From an uncultured Clostridia bacterium (GTDB lineage Bacteria; Bacillota; Clostridia; UBA1381; UMGS1253), in the NCBI GenBank assembly GCA_934456295.1, contig CAKSHB010000004.1, positions 9,906 to 73,905 on the forward strand: DNA of 64,000 bases, given 5' to 3'. The notes beneath the pieces were generated by a model. It had not been told where the DNA came from. It did no database searches and worked only from the letters and a program-made list of their open reading frames with translations. A program made the position numbers and the translations under genes. Shown piece by piece: positions 8,889-17,638 of the stretch (positions are counted from its first letter, which is position 1; each line of letters opens with the position of its first letter).

Positions 8889-9673
8889 GCAAGCTTTTGA
8901 AGAAATTTTACGTCTTTCTCGTGTTTGTATTCATGTATGCGCCCATAGTTGTTCTGATGGTTTATTCGTTCAACGATTCACGCTCAAGCTCCGCTGTATG
9001 GCGCGGCTTTACGTTTAAATGGTATGCAAAAATGATAAATGACTCGCAGATGATGAAGGCTTTGCAGACAACGCTCATCATTGCGCTTGCCTCATCTGTC
9101 ATAGCGACGCTCATAGGCACGCTGGCGGCTATAGGTATACACAACATGCGCCGGCGCAGCAAAAACATAGTTATGAACGTGACATATGTGCCCGTTCTGG
9201 CGCCCGATATCGTTACAGGTATCTCGCTGATGATTTTGTTTGTATTTCTGCGCATACCCATGGGTCGTTATTCGCTGCTTCTGGCGCACATAACGTTTAA
9301 TATCCCATATGTAATAATCTCGGTTCTGCCGAAACTGTCGCAGATGAATAAGAATATGTATGAGGCGGCTCTCGATTTGGGCGCATCACCCATGTATGCA
9401 TACAGAAAAATCATTCTGCCGGAGATTATGCCCGGCATTGTGACGGGATTTCTTCTTGCACTCACGCTGTCGATTGATGATTTTGTTGTAAGCTTTTTCA
9501 CATCGGGCGCAGGTGCGACAAATCTTTCAATTTACATTTACTCGGCTGTGAGCAAAAAATATAACCCGTCGATAAATGCGCTCTCGACGATAATGTTTAT
9601 TGTTATATTCCTGCTTCTGGTACTGATAAACAGCAGGTCGTCCGACAGCAAAAAAGCAGACATAAAAAGCTGA
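8885..9673 (+). CDS. potC: Spermidine/putrescine ABC transporter permease
   Basis: The second permease, 262 residues, with about six membrane segments and the EAA loop EAALDLGASPMYAYRKIILPEIMPG near residues 160-185. SIDDFVVSFFTSG after it is typical of PotC/PotI. The start is TTG, overlapping the potB stop by 4 nt and preceded by a GAGGGGGGCGGA ribosome-binding site. It works with potA, potB and potD. Confidence 0.94.
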   Translation: MSKLLKKFYVFLVFVFMYAPIVVLMVYSFNDSRSSSAVWRGFTFKWYAKMINDSQMMKALQTTLIIALASSVIATLIGTLAAIGIHNMRRRSKNIVMNVTYVPVLAPDIVTGISLMILFVFLRIPMGRYSLLLAHITFNIPYVIISVLPKLSQMNKNMYEAALDLGASPMYAYRKIILPEIMPGIVTGFLLALTLSIDDFVVSFFTSGAGATNLSIYIYSAVSKKYNPSINALSTIMFIVIFLLLVLINSRSSDSKKADIKS

Positions 9674-9782
9674 ATGTGACAGGGATTATGACTGTTAACG
9701 GGCAGTGTAAAACCGCTGTCTTTAATAAATAAATTATACCGCAAACAAAAGTTTGCCGAAGAAAGAAGGAGAGAGATTTAAA

Positions 9783-10850
9783 TTGAAAAGACTATTTAAA
9801 ACAGTATCAATTATTCTGTGTGCGGCAATTGCCGTATCCATGGTGCTCACAGGCTGCGGCGGTTCCGGTGAAAAAGCGGCAAAAACAACTATCCGCGTTT
9901 ACAACTGGGGCGAATATATCGCCGAGGACGTTTTGGAGGATTTTGAAAAAGAAACGGGTATCCATGTAGAATACGACACCTTCAACGACAACGAAAGTCT
10001 TTATGCAAAGGTTAAAAATGCAGGCGACGATTCGTATGACGTAATAGTTCCGTCAGATTATATGATTAAAAAGATGATTGACGAGGATATGCTCGCACCG
10101 CTTAATTATGACAATATACCGAATATATCAAACCTTGACGAGTCGTTTAAAAATCTCGAATTTGACCCCGAAGGCACATACAGCGTACCGTATCTTTCGG
10201 ATATGGTCGGGATTTTGTACGACATAGAGCAGACAGGCAGAGAGCTTACGGGCGTAAAGGACTTGTTTGACCCTGCATTTGCACGCAAGGTATGCATGCT
10301 CGACTCAATCCGCGACACAATCGGTCTTACGCTGAAGATGCTCGGCTATTCGATGAATGATACGGACCCGTCGCACATAGCACAGGCACGTGACGCGCTT
10401 CTTGAGCAGAAGGACAGAGTTTTGGCATACGGTACAGATGACCTTGCGCCGAAGGTGTTGAACGGTTCGGCAGCGCTTGCAATGGTATATCTCGGCGAGG
10501 GTATAAATGCCGTAAGCGAACAGCCCGAAAATCTGCGCTTTGTAATCCCTGAAGAGGGCACAAACCGTGCCGTTGATGCATTTGTAATACTTAAATCAAG
10601 CAAAAACAAAGAGGCGGCAGAAAAGTTTATAAACTTTATGCTTGACCCCGAAATTGCCCTCAGAAACAGTACCGAAACAGGTTATTCCACAACAAACTCC
10701 GCGGCAAAGGCTATGCTTGATGAGGACATCAAAAATGACCCCAACCGCTATCCTCCGCAGAGTGTGCTCGATAAATGCGAAACATTTCTGACGGCACCGT
10801 CGGAGAATACCGAATACATTGACGCATGGAATATGATTAAGGCAAAATAA
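9783..10850 (+). CDS. potD: Spermidine/putrescine-binding lipoprotein
   Basis: The extracellular solute-binding protein of the polyamine importer, anchored as a lipoprotein. It has 355 residues from the chosen TTG, which follows AAGGAG by about ten bases. The next upstream TTG (9753) would put that ribosome-binding site inside the gene. The signal peptide ends in the lipobox MVLTGCGG. The mature part opens with IRVYNWGEYIAEDVL, the typical PotD/PotF start, and contains YDVIVPSDYMIKKM and GTNRAVDAFVI. It lies 110 nt after potC with no terminator between them. Confidence 0.94.
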   Translation: MKRLFKTVSIILCAAIAVSMVLTGCGGSGEKAAKTTIRVYNWGEYIAEDVLEDFEKETGIHVEYDTFNDNESLYAKVKNAGDDSYDVIVPSDYMIKKMIDEDMLAPLNYDNIPNISNLDESFKNLEFDPEGTYSVPYLSDMVGILYDIEQTGRELTGVKDLFDPAFARKVCMLDSIRDTIGLTLKMLGYSMNDTDPSHIAQARDALLEQKDRVLAYGTDDLAPKVLNGSAALAMVYLGEGINAVSEQPENLRFVIPEEGTNRAVDAFVILKSSKNKEAAEKFINFMLDPEIALRNSTETGYSTTNSAAKAMLDEDIKNDPNRYPPQSVLDKCETFLTAPSENTEYIDAWNMIKAK

Positions 10851-10880
10851 TCTGCCAAATATAATTAATCACATAAAAAA

Positions 10881-10915
10881 GCCGCATACCTTTACTGATT
10901 GGTATGCGGCTTTTT
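10881..10915. terminator. Bidirectional terminator between potD and the GT39-like gene
   Basis: A perfect 10-bp stem GCCGCATACC/GGTATGCGGC with a 10-nt loop. There are five T after it and six A before it, so it can serve both converging genes. Confidence 0.9.
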
Positions 10916-10950
10916 CTGCGCCTATTGGTTTTATTATTATACTTTCACTC

Positions 10951-12444
10951 TTATGCCTTTGCCCTATTCTGCCCGTTTTTCATGTTCACAAACGCTTTCT
11001 TCAGCTTGCCCAGCCCTTCGTCACAGATATACTCCATACTTCCGCATGCAAATATTACAAATATCGGTATTGCAAAATAGTTGTACCTGTTTTGTATTTC
11101 AATAACCATAAATATCAGAAAATAACCTGCCATTATAATCATCACAAACAGCTCGCGCCTGCTGCGCCTGAAGGCGGCAAGCGCCACACGCATAAGCGCC
11201 AGAATTAGTATAACCAGCATTACATCATTTGTGAGCGGTCCGTACCATTTTTCCACAAATCCGCCGCTTTTGCCCTCTATGCACCATGAGTAATCATATG
11301 TTCCGTACTGAAACGCAATTTTTTCCGTCCCAAGCTTTAATACCTGCCCAAAGTCCGAGCTGCGTTCTTTTATGCGCCTGTCAAGCTCGTCATAATCCGT
11401 TGAGTGCAGAGCGTCTTTTTCGTTCCAAGCGCCTCTCGTTTCGCGGTTGAGCCCTGTCGCTATTTTGTATCTGTAATTTGTGTTCATAAGGCTCTCTTTT
11501 ATCATTCCGCTCTGCATAATCGGCAGATTTACCGCATAAATCGCTACAATATACACGCACAAAAACATTACGCTGTATGACGCAAACTTTCTTGCGGCAT
11601 CTTTCATCAAAGATTTATACCGTACGCTGAAAATATATTTATACAGAAAATAGCATATTACCGCGATTACATAAACCTGCATTTCGGGGCGTATAAGCTG
11701 GGCAGCCGCCGCAGACAGTCCCGCAAAAAACACATTGCGCAATTTGTATTTTTTCGGTTTATCAATTATGAAATATATCGAAAGCAGGAAGAAAAATGTC
11801 GCCATATGCTGATTTGTGAGAACCGCCGAATACATGAGGCTCAGCGGAAATACACACATAAATACACCGGCAGTAATTCCCGCCCTTCTTCCGTAAAGGC
11901 TTTTTGCAACCATTGCCGCCGCAACACAGCTTCCGGCGCTGAATATGTTAAATATTACCTGTATGGGATATATGTCCTCACCAAACACTTTTATAATCGC
12001 CATTTTTATAAGTATGAACGGAAGGTGTACCGGCCACGATGCATAATAGTAACTGTTTTCCCCTCTCATAACGCTTGCCAGATTTGATATGTCCGCATCA
12101 GCAAGCGCAAGCGCCGCTTCATATGTATCTTTAAAATCGCTCGTCGGCGCTATCTTCCATGTGTTTATCATGATAATCCTCAGTATAAGCGCGGCTATAA
12201 ATATCATCGTAAACCATACCTTATACGAGTCCACCGTTTTTCTGGCAAATAATGTAAAAACATACAGAAATGCCGACGTGCCGATTACCGTTAGAATACA
12301 GCGGAATATGTCGCGGTTTGCAAACGTAAAATTACCGCCTATTGCAAGTATAAGCCCTGCCCCCATAATTGCAAGCACAATAAACCGCACTGTATTTTCC
12401 CACAAGGTTTCCTTATGTCCGCTCATGCTGTAACCAAATTTCAT
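10951..12444 (-). CDS. Polytopic membrane protein, GT39/ArnT-like glycosyltransferase
   Basis: A 497-residue membrane protein with about eleven hydrophobic segments. After the second helix it carries PTSDFKDTYEAALALA, which looks like the acidic first-loop motif of GT-C glycosyltransferases (PMT/ArnT family) that take sugars from polyprenyl-phosphate donors. ASWPVHLPFILI, SVAAAMVAKSLYGRRAG-like helices and a long soluble stretch around 330-400 also fit. The acceptor is unknown. It is convergent with potABCD and divergent from parA, and its start lies 90 bp from the first parS site. The ribosome-binding site is GAGGAGA. The fold class is fairly sure and the function open. Confidence 0.65.
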   Translation of the reverse strand: MKFGYSMSGHKETLWENTVRFIVLAIMGAGLILAIGGNFTFANRDIFRCILTVIGTSAFLYVFTLFARKTVDSYKVWFTMIFIAALILRIIMINTWKIAPTSDFKDTYEAALALADADISNLASVMRGENSYYYASWPVHLPFILIKMAIIKVFGEDIYPIQVIFNIFSAGSCVAAAMVAKSLYGRRAGITAGVFMCVFPLSLMYSAVLTNQHMATFFFLLSIYFIIDKPKKYKLRNVFFAGLSAAAAQLIRPEMQVYVIAVICYFLYKYIFSVRYKSLMKDAARKFASYSVMFLCVYIVAIYAVNLPIMQSGMIKESLMNTNYRYKIATGLNRETRGAWNEKDALHSTDYDELDRRIKERSSDFGQVLKLGTEKIAFQYGTYDYSWCIEGKSGGFVEKWYGPLTNDVMLVILILALMRVALAAFRRSRRELFVMIIMAGYFLIFMVIEIQNRYNYFAIPIFVIFACGSMEYICDEGLGKLKKAFVNMKNGQNRAKA

Positions 12445-12534
12445 ATGCCCATTCTCCTCTTTTGTTCATTAGCCTCATATATTGTACCATAAAATATACG
12501 GCGTTTCAATATTTTCATATATAATTTAGGCAGA

Positions 12535-12550
12535 TGTTTCACGTGAAACA
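12535..12550. promoter_or_regulatory. parS site 1
   Basis: TGTTTCACGTGAAACA is a perfect 16-bp palindrome matching the ParB (Spo0J) binding consensus TGTTNCACGTGAAACA. It lies in the parA leader. Confidence 0.95.
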
Positions 12551-12570
12551 TTTATTTTTTACCCGTTCGT

Positions 12571-12586
12571 TGTTTCACGTGAAACA
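12571..12586. promoter_or_regulatory. parS site 2
   Basis: The same 16-bp palindrome repeated 36 bp after the first copy and 80 bp before parA. Tandem parS sites allow ParB clamp loading and spreading. Confidence 0.95.
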
Positions 12587-12666
12587 TTCGTTATATTCCC
12601 CTTTACTAATTTTGCGATATGTGTTACAATAGTAAATAGCAAAATAACGGAGGGATTGATTTTACA

Positions 12667-13431
12667 ATGGGAAAAATAATTGCCGTTGCAAACCAAAAGG
12701 GCGGCGTCGGCAAAACAACGACATCGGTAAACCTCGCAGCAGGTCTTGCTTTCAAAGGCAAACATGTGCTGCTCGTTGATACAGACCCTCAGGGAAATGC
12801 GACCAGCGGCATAGGCATAAACCGCCGCGAAATAAAATACTCGGTATATGACTGCATGATAAACGCAGTTCCGGCAAAAGATGCAATTTGCAGCACAAAT
12901 CAGGACAGGCTCGACTGTCTGCCGTCAAATATTGAGCTTGCCGGCGCAGAGATTGAGCTTGTGGACATGGACAAACGCGAATTTCGCATGAAAGAGTCGC
13001 TCGGCGCAATAAAAGACGAATACGACTTCATAATAATTGACTGTCCCCCGTCACTCGGACTGATAACGCTTAATGCGTTTTGCTGTGCAGAATCAATTCT
13101 TATACCGGTGCAGTGTGAATACTATGCGCTTGAAGGATTGTCACAGCTGACAAAAACCATAAAAACAGTAAAAAAGGTTTTTAACCCGGGTTTGGTTATA
13201 GAGGGAATTGTTGCAACGATGTTTGATTCGCGTACAAATCTTGCCATACAGGTCATGGACGAGCTGAAAAAATTCTTCAAGGATAAGCTGTATGCAACAG
13301 CAATTCCGCGAAATGTACGTCTGAGCGAGGCGCCAAGCTTTGGCGAATCAATTCTTACATACGATATCACCTCAAAAGGCGCAGACGCATATATAGCGCT
13401 GGCAAATGAGGTCATTGCAGCAAACAAATAA
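12667..13431 (+). CDS. parA: Chromosome partitioning ATPase ParA (Soj)
   Basis: An ATP-dependent DNA-binding switch that works with ParB in origin segregation and, in Bacillus, controls DnaA. The protein has 254 residues and starts with the deviant Walker A ANQKGGVGKTTTSVNLA at residues 7-23. Next come DTDPQGNATSG and the Walker B-like FIIIDCPPSLGLITLNA. It is the chromosomal Soj type, without an N-terminal DNA-binding extension. GGAGG lies 9 nt before the ATG. Two parS sites in its leader suggest autoregulation or silencing by ParB. The parB gene follows after 27 nt. Confidence 0.97.
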   Translation: MGKIIAVANQKGGVGKTTTSVNLAAGLAFKGKHVLLVDTDPQGNATSGIGINRREIKYSVYDCMINAVPAKDAICSTNQDRLDCLPSNIELAGAEIELVDMDKREFRMKESLGAIKDEYDFIIIDCPPSLGLITLNAFCCAESILIPVQCEYYALEGLSQLTKTIKTVKKVFNPGLVIEGIVATMFDSRTNLAIQVMDELKKFFKDKLYATAIPRNVRLSEAPSFGESILTYDITSKGADAYIALANEVIAANK

Positions 13432-13458
13432 ACTACGCTTTATTCGGAGGAAAAAATA

Positions 13459-14355
13459 ATGGCAAAAAGAGGTCTTGGAAAAGGCATAGGAGCGCTGTTT
13501 GGCAGCGAAACCGATGACATAGGTACGGTCGAACGCGACATAAACCTTATAAATGAAGATAAATCGCACGAAAATGTGGTAATTTTAAAGCTCTCACAGG
13601 TTGAGCCGAACAAGGAGCAGCCGCGCAAATCGTTTGATGAAGAAAAACTTTCCGCACTTGCGGACTCAATAAAAAAACATGGTGTAATTCAGCCCATAAT
13701 TGTAAAAGATATGAATAACGGATATTACCGCATAGTTGCCGGCGAACGGCGCTGGCGCGCATCAAGAATGGCAGGACTGAAGGAGCTTCCGGCAATAATA
13801 AGAAGCTATGACGAGCTTACGACCATGCAGGTTGCATTAATCGAAAATTTACAGCGTGAGGATTTGAACCCGATTGAGGAAGCAATGTGCTACAAATCAC
13901 TGCTTGAGGATTTTTCTCTCACACAGGAACAGGTATCGGAGCAGGTTGGAAAAAGCCGTTCCGCCGTTGCAAATTCAATAAGATTGCTCTCTCTGCCCGA
14001 CGAAGTGCAGAAAATGCTTGAAAAAGGCCTGCTTTCGGGCGGACATGCGCGTGCAGTGCTTGCCGTAAATGACGACAGCGACAAATTGCTGCTCGCGCAG
14101 AAAATCGTTGAGAACTCGCTGAGTGTGCGTCAGGCAGAGCAGCTTGTAAAAACGCTCAATGCTCCGAAAAAAGAGGAAGAGCCCACAAAAAAATCAACGC
14201 AGTTTGAAATTCAGATAAACGAAATTCAGAAACGAATGGCAGAGGTACTCGGCACAAAAGTAAAAATATTAAACGGAGCAAAAAAGGGCAAGATAGAAAT
14301 TGAGTATTACTCGCCGAATGACCTTGAGCGTCTTTTAAAGATACTCGACCTATAA
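13459..14355 (+). CDS. parB: Chromosome partitioning protein ParB (Spo0J), CTPase
   Basis: Binds parS, spreads as a CTP-gated clamp and recruits SMC. It has 298 residues. The N-terminal RGLGKGIGALFG is the ParA-stimulating segment. The ParB/Srx CTP-binding core includes VEPNKEQPRKSFD, the GERRWRAS box and ENLQREDLNPIEEA. The central helix-turn-helix contains LTQEQVSEQVGKSRSAVANSIRLLSLP, and a C-terminal dimerisation domain ends the protein. It is in an operon with parA and has a CGGAGG ribosome-binding site. Confidence 0.97.
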   Translation: MAKRGLGKGIGALFGSETDDIGTVERDINLINEDKSHENVVILKLSQVEPNKEQPRKSFDEEKLSALADSIKKHGVIQPIIVKDMNNGYYRIVAGERRWRASRMAGLKELPAIIRSYDELTTMQVALIENLQREDLNPIEEAMCYKSLLEDFSLTQEQVSEQVGKSRSAVANSIRLLSLPDEVQKMLEKGLLSGGHARAVLAVNDDSDKLLLAQKIVENSLSVRQAEQLVKTLNAPKKEEEPTKKSTQFEIQINEIQKRMAEVLGTKVKILNGAKKGKIEIEYYSPNDLERLLKILDL

Positions 14356-14544
14356 TTTTTACAAAATATTCCAAAAATCGACAAAAAAACCGCCTTCGTG
14401 TATTGAACGAACAGCATATTGTCAATATAGTTATTCATTTTTGCACGTTTTTTCAATACAGCGCGTTTTAGAGGCGATTTAGGCGATTTGGTATTTTTTA
14501 AAATTTTAAAATGCATACAAACTACAGAAAGAGGGTAAATACAC

Positions 14545-15042
14545 ATGTTTTCTGTTTCAGGCATTTCCGCAGAGCTGCTTTTGATAGTTTTTTCACTTGC
14601 AGCCGCACTTCTGATTGCCGCTTTTACAATATCTGTAATCAACAGTGTAAAACTTCGGAAAATAATGAAAAATTGTTCCTCGGGCAGACTGGACGAATCG
14701 ATTACTTTGTATTATAATAAGATAGAAGCTTTATCAAATGAGCTTAACGAAAAAAGCGCCGAATTTGACCGGCTCGAAAAAATGATAAATGCGGGTGCAC
14801 AGAAATTTGCACTCGTGCGCTATGATGCATTTGATGACATATCAAATAATCTGAGTTTTTCGCTTGCAGTCCTCGACGGAGATAACAGCGGCTTTGTGCT
14901 GACTTCGATTTACGGCCGCGACACATCGAGCATGTATATAAAGCCGATTATAAAAGGCAAATCGCGCTACACCATGTCCGATGAAGAGGTAAATGCTTAT
15001 GAAAAGGCGGTTGACTCATACGAAGATAAAATGAAACAATAA
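14545..15042 (+). CDS. DUF4446 family membrane protein
   Basis: A 165-residue protein with one N-terminal membrane helix (about residues 8-32), a short coiled coil with alternating charges (about 55-85) and a C-terminal domain. The C-terminal domain contains FALVRYDAFDDISNNLSFSLAVLD, the DUF4446 hallmark. The family is common next to parAB in Firmicutes, but its function is unknown. AGAGGG lies upstream of the ATG. The gap from parB is 189 nt, with no clear terminator. The next gene is another small membrane coiled-coil protein. Confidence 0.85.
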   Translation: MFSVSGISAELLLIVFSLAAALLIAAFTISVINSVKLRKIMKNCSSGRLDESITLYYNKIEALSNELNEKSAEFDRLEKMINAGAQKFALVRYDAFDDISNNLSFSLAVLDGDNSGFVLTSIYGRDTSSMYIKPIIKGKSRYTMSDEEVNAYEKAVDSYEDKMKQ

Positions 15043-15074
15043 ATGCCCCTATGGCAGAAAGGCTGTGCTCTACA

Positions 15075-15512
15075 ATGAAAAAACTTACAAAATCACTCTG
15101 GATTTATTCCGCCATACTTTTTATAATTGCAATAGGACTTATTTTTACCGCCACAATATTGCAGGCGCGCCTTATAAGCCCCGACGGCAATATTGAGGTC
15201 CTCGGAACCTTTACGACAAACGCAAAGCAGAATATCGAAAATCTCACGAACGAAAATATTGCGCTCACAGATAAGCTCAACAGTGAAACGGCGCGCGGCG
15301 ATAAACTGCAAGCCGACTATGACGCTTTAAACAGCGCGTATAAATCCGAACTCGAAAAAAAAGACACCGTAAAACAGCTCTATGCGGCATACAGCGAAAA
15401 GAACTATGAAAAAACAGAAGAGCTGTGTGCAAAAATAACAAAAGAGGAAGCCGACGAATTTATAGAAGGGCTTTATGACAACGTACAAAAGCTGTTAAAA
15501 AACAAGAGATAA
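15075..15512 (+). CDS. Small membrane-anchored coiled-coil protein, unknown
   Basis: I do not recognise this 145-residue protein. It has one membrane helix at about residues 9-30 (IYSAILFIIAIGLIFTATIL). A long heptad-like region follows (about 50-110, rich in Asn, Leu, Lys and Glu), then a charged tail with KITKEEADEFIEGLYDNVQKLLK. This resembles the topology of FtsL/DivIC-like or ZapA-like small helical proteins, but no family motif is visible. The start was placed at 15075 because AGAAAGG precedes it; an in-frame ATG at 15051 has no ribosome-binding site. It lies between the DUF4446 gene and serS, only 32 nt after the former, so it probably belongs to the parAB transcription unit. Confidence 0.65.
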   Translation: MKKLTKSLWIYSAILFIIAIGLIFTATILQARLISPDGNIEVLGTFTTNAKQNIENLTNENIALTDKLNSETARGDKLQADYDALNSAYKSELEKKDTVKQLYAAYSEKNYEKTEELCAKITKEEADEFIEGLYDNVQKLLKNKR

Positions 15513-15583
15513 AAAAATAATATAAAACGCAGACATCGGCACATTTGCCGTAAATATATTTACTGTAAAAGGAGCATATGAAG

Positions 15584-16870
15584 ATGATTGACATTAAACT
15601 TATCAGAACAAATCCGGAGCTTGTAAAGGAGAACATAAAGAAAAAGTTTCAGGACGAAAAGCTTGTTTTGGTTGACGAGGTTGCAAAATTTGACACAGAG
15701 TACCGCGACGCAAAAACTCGCTGCGACTATCTCAGAAGCCGCCGCAACTCCATAAGCAAACAGATTGGTGCGCTTATGGCTCAGGGCAAAAAGGATGAAG
15801 CGGAAAAAACGAAGGCAGAAGTTACCGCAATGGCTGACGAGCTTGCCGAACTTGAAACAAAAACAGAGGAACTTGCCGCAAAAATCCGCGAAAGAATGTT
15901 AGTAATCCCGAACATCATAGACGACTCTGTGCCGATTGGCAAAGATGACAGTGAAAACGTTGAGGTTGAGCGTTTCGGCGAGCCTGCCGTACCTGATTTC
16001 GAGGTGCCGTACCATGTTGACATAATGGAAAGCCTTAACGGAATTGACCTTGACAGCGCAAGAAGAACAAGCGGCAACGGTTTCTATTATCTGAAGGGAA
16101 ACATCGCAAGACTTCATTCGTCAATTCTTTCATATGCGCGCGACTTTATGATTGACCGAGGATTTACTTACTACATTCCCCCGTTTATGATAAGAAGCAG
16201 TGTTGTTACGGGCGTAATGAGCTTTGCCGAAATGGAAAACATGATGTATAAAATCGAGGGCGAGGATTTATACCTTATCGGCACAAGCGAACATTCAATG
16301 ATAGGCAAATTTATTGACACAGCGCTTGACGAAGAGGAGCTTCCGCAGACGCTCACAAGCTATTCGCCGTGTTTCCGCAAAGAAGTCGGCGCACACGGCA
16401 TAGAAGAGCGCGGCGTTTACCGCATACATCAGTTTGAAAAGCAGGAAATGGTTGTTGTATGTAAGCCCGAGGACAGCGCAGATTGGTTTGTAAAGCTTTA
16501 CAATAACACGGTTGATTTCTTCCGTTCGCTCGATATTCCGGTACGCACGCTTGAGTGCTGCTCGGGCGATTTGGCAGACTTGAAGGTAAAGAGTATCGAT
16601 GTTGAGGCATGGTCGCCGCGCCAGAAGAAGTATTTTGAAGTTGGCAGCTGCTCAAACCTCGGCGACGCACAGGCACGCCGTCTGGGAATACGTATACGCA
16701 GCAAGGAAAAAGGCAACTATTTTGCACACACGCTTAACAATACAGTTGTTGCGCCGCCGCGTATGCTTATTGCCTTCCTTGAGAATAATCTGTGTGCAGA
16801 CGGAAGTATCAAAATTCCGAAGCCGCTTCAGATGTACATGGGCGGTATGACAGAAATAAAGCCCGACTGA
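15584..16870 (+). CDS. serS: Seryl-tRNA synthetase
   Basis: A class II synthetase of 428 residues. The N-terminus MIDIKLIRTNPELVKENI and the following long antiparallel coiled coil (about 30-105) bind the tRNA-Ser variable arm. The catalytic core shows YYIPPFMIRSS, motif 2 around SPCFRKEVGAHG and EERGVYRIHQFEKQE, and motif 3 near the end. GGAG is 9 nt before the ATG at 15584; the ATG at 15578 is only 3 nt away, so the downstream start is preferred. I saw no T-box in the 65-nt leader. Confidence 0.97.
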   Translation: MIDIKLIRTNPELVKENIKKKFQDEKLVLVDEVAKFDTEYRDAKTRCDYLRSRRNSISKQIGALMAQGKKDEAEKTKAEVTAMADELAELETKTEELAAKIRERMLVIPNIIDDSVPIGKDDSENVEVERFGEPAVPDFEVPYHVDIMESLNGIDLDSARRTSGNGFYYLKGNIARLHSSILSYARDFMIDRGFTYYIPPFMIRSSVVTGVMSFAEMENMMYKIEGEDLYLIGTSEHSMIGKFIDTALDEEELPQTLTSYSPCFRKEVGAHGIEERGVYRIHQFEKQEMVVVCKPEDSADWFVKLYNNTVDFFRSLDIPVRTLECCSGDLADLKVKSIDVEAWSPRQKKYFEVGSCSNLGDAQARRLGIRIRSKEKGNYFAHTLNNTVVAPPRMLIAFLENNLCADGSIKIPKPLQMYMGGMTEIKPD

Positions 16871-16919
16871 TTTCAGGCGGCAAAACCAAGGCTGACACAA
16901 GAAAATAAATACAAAAAAG

Positions 16920-16958
16920 GCGGTAAAATGAGTTCAAAACCTCATCTTACCGCTTCTT
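16920..16958 (+). terminator. Terminator after serS
   Basis: GCGGTAAAATGAG (16920-16932) pairs with CTCATCTTACCGC (16941-16953) with one A-C mismatch, followed by TTCTTTTT. Confidence 0.8.
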
Positions 16959-17016
16959 TTTATATAAAAAACAATTTATGTGCAAAAACAAATCCGAGAA
17001 TATCAAAGCATAAACG

Positions 17017-17637
17017 CTATCTCATAAGGTAGCCCAAAATACAGTCGCATATATGCTCAATTCTGGCATTCAGCAATGTTTCGTCATAATAATCCGTTTC
17101 AAATATTTCCGCAAGAGTGAACCTGTTTGAGAAATACGAAAAGCTGAATGCGATTGTATCAAAAACAACGCTTTCAACATCAATCCCATCTCTGAAAACC
17201 TTTCTCTCAACGCCGTTTTTCAAAATTTTTCTGATTTTATCATATACAGGCCTTTTAATTGTGCTGAGTGACACATTTTTTGCAAACTTTGCCTCATTAA
17301 GGTTTTCCCACATCATAATTTTCACAATATTCGGATTTTCATACAGAAACCTGAAATTTGACCTTATAACGCCGCGTATCGCCTCAACGCAGTCCCCGTC
17401 CTCATTTATGCTGTCAAATTCCAGCTTTCCCATTCTTGTATACACTTCATCGAGCACCGCGATATATAAGTCCTCTTTGTTGCCGAAATAAGCGTAAATC
17501 ATGCGTTTATTTACGCCCGACACCTCCGAAATTTCATCAATTCTTGCCCCGAAAAAACCCTTTTCGGCAAAGCACTGCTCCCCGGCATTTAAAATCTTCT
17601 TCTTTGTAATCTCAGGATTACGAACTCTCTGTGCCAT
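17017..17637 (-). CDS. TetR/AcrR-family regulator, coupled to walK
   Basis: A 206-residue repressor-type protein. Residues about 10-57 are the TetR DNA-binding domain: ITKKKILNAGEQCFAEKGFFGARIDEI, then helix-turn-helix SGVNKRMIYAYFGNKEDLY. The C-terminal ligand domain is not diagnostic. Its ATG lies one base after the walK stop and the walK end supplies its ribosome-binding site (GGGGATATG), so translation is coupled. A TetR gene as third member of a walRK operon is unusual; Bacillus and relatives have walH/walI there. Its target is unknown. Confidence 0.9.
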   Translation of the reverse strand: MAQRVRNPEITKKKILNAGEQCFAEKGFFGARIDEISEVSGVNKRMIYAYFGNKEDLYIAVLDEVYTRMGKLEFDSINEDGDCVEAIRGVIRSNFRFLYENPNIVKIMMWENLNEAKFAKNVSLSTIKRPVYDKIRKILKNGVERKVFRDGIDVESVVFDTIAFSFSYFSNRFTLAEIFETDYYDETLLNARIEHICDCILGYLMR

Positions 17638-17638
17638 T

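Noticed and set aside
15513..15583. T-box leader before serS
   Set aside because: The gap is only about 70 nt, too short for a T-box, and it lacks the conserved T-box sequence.
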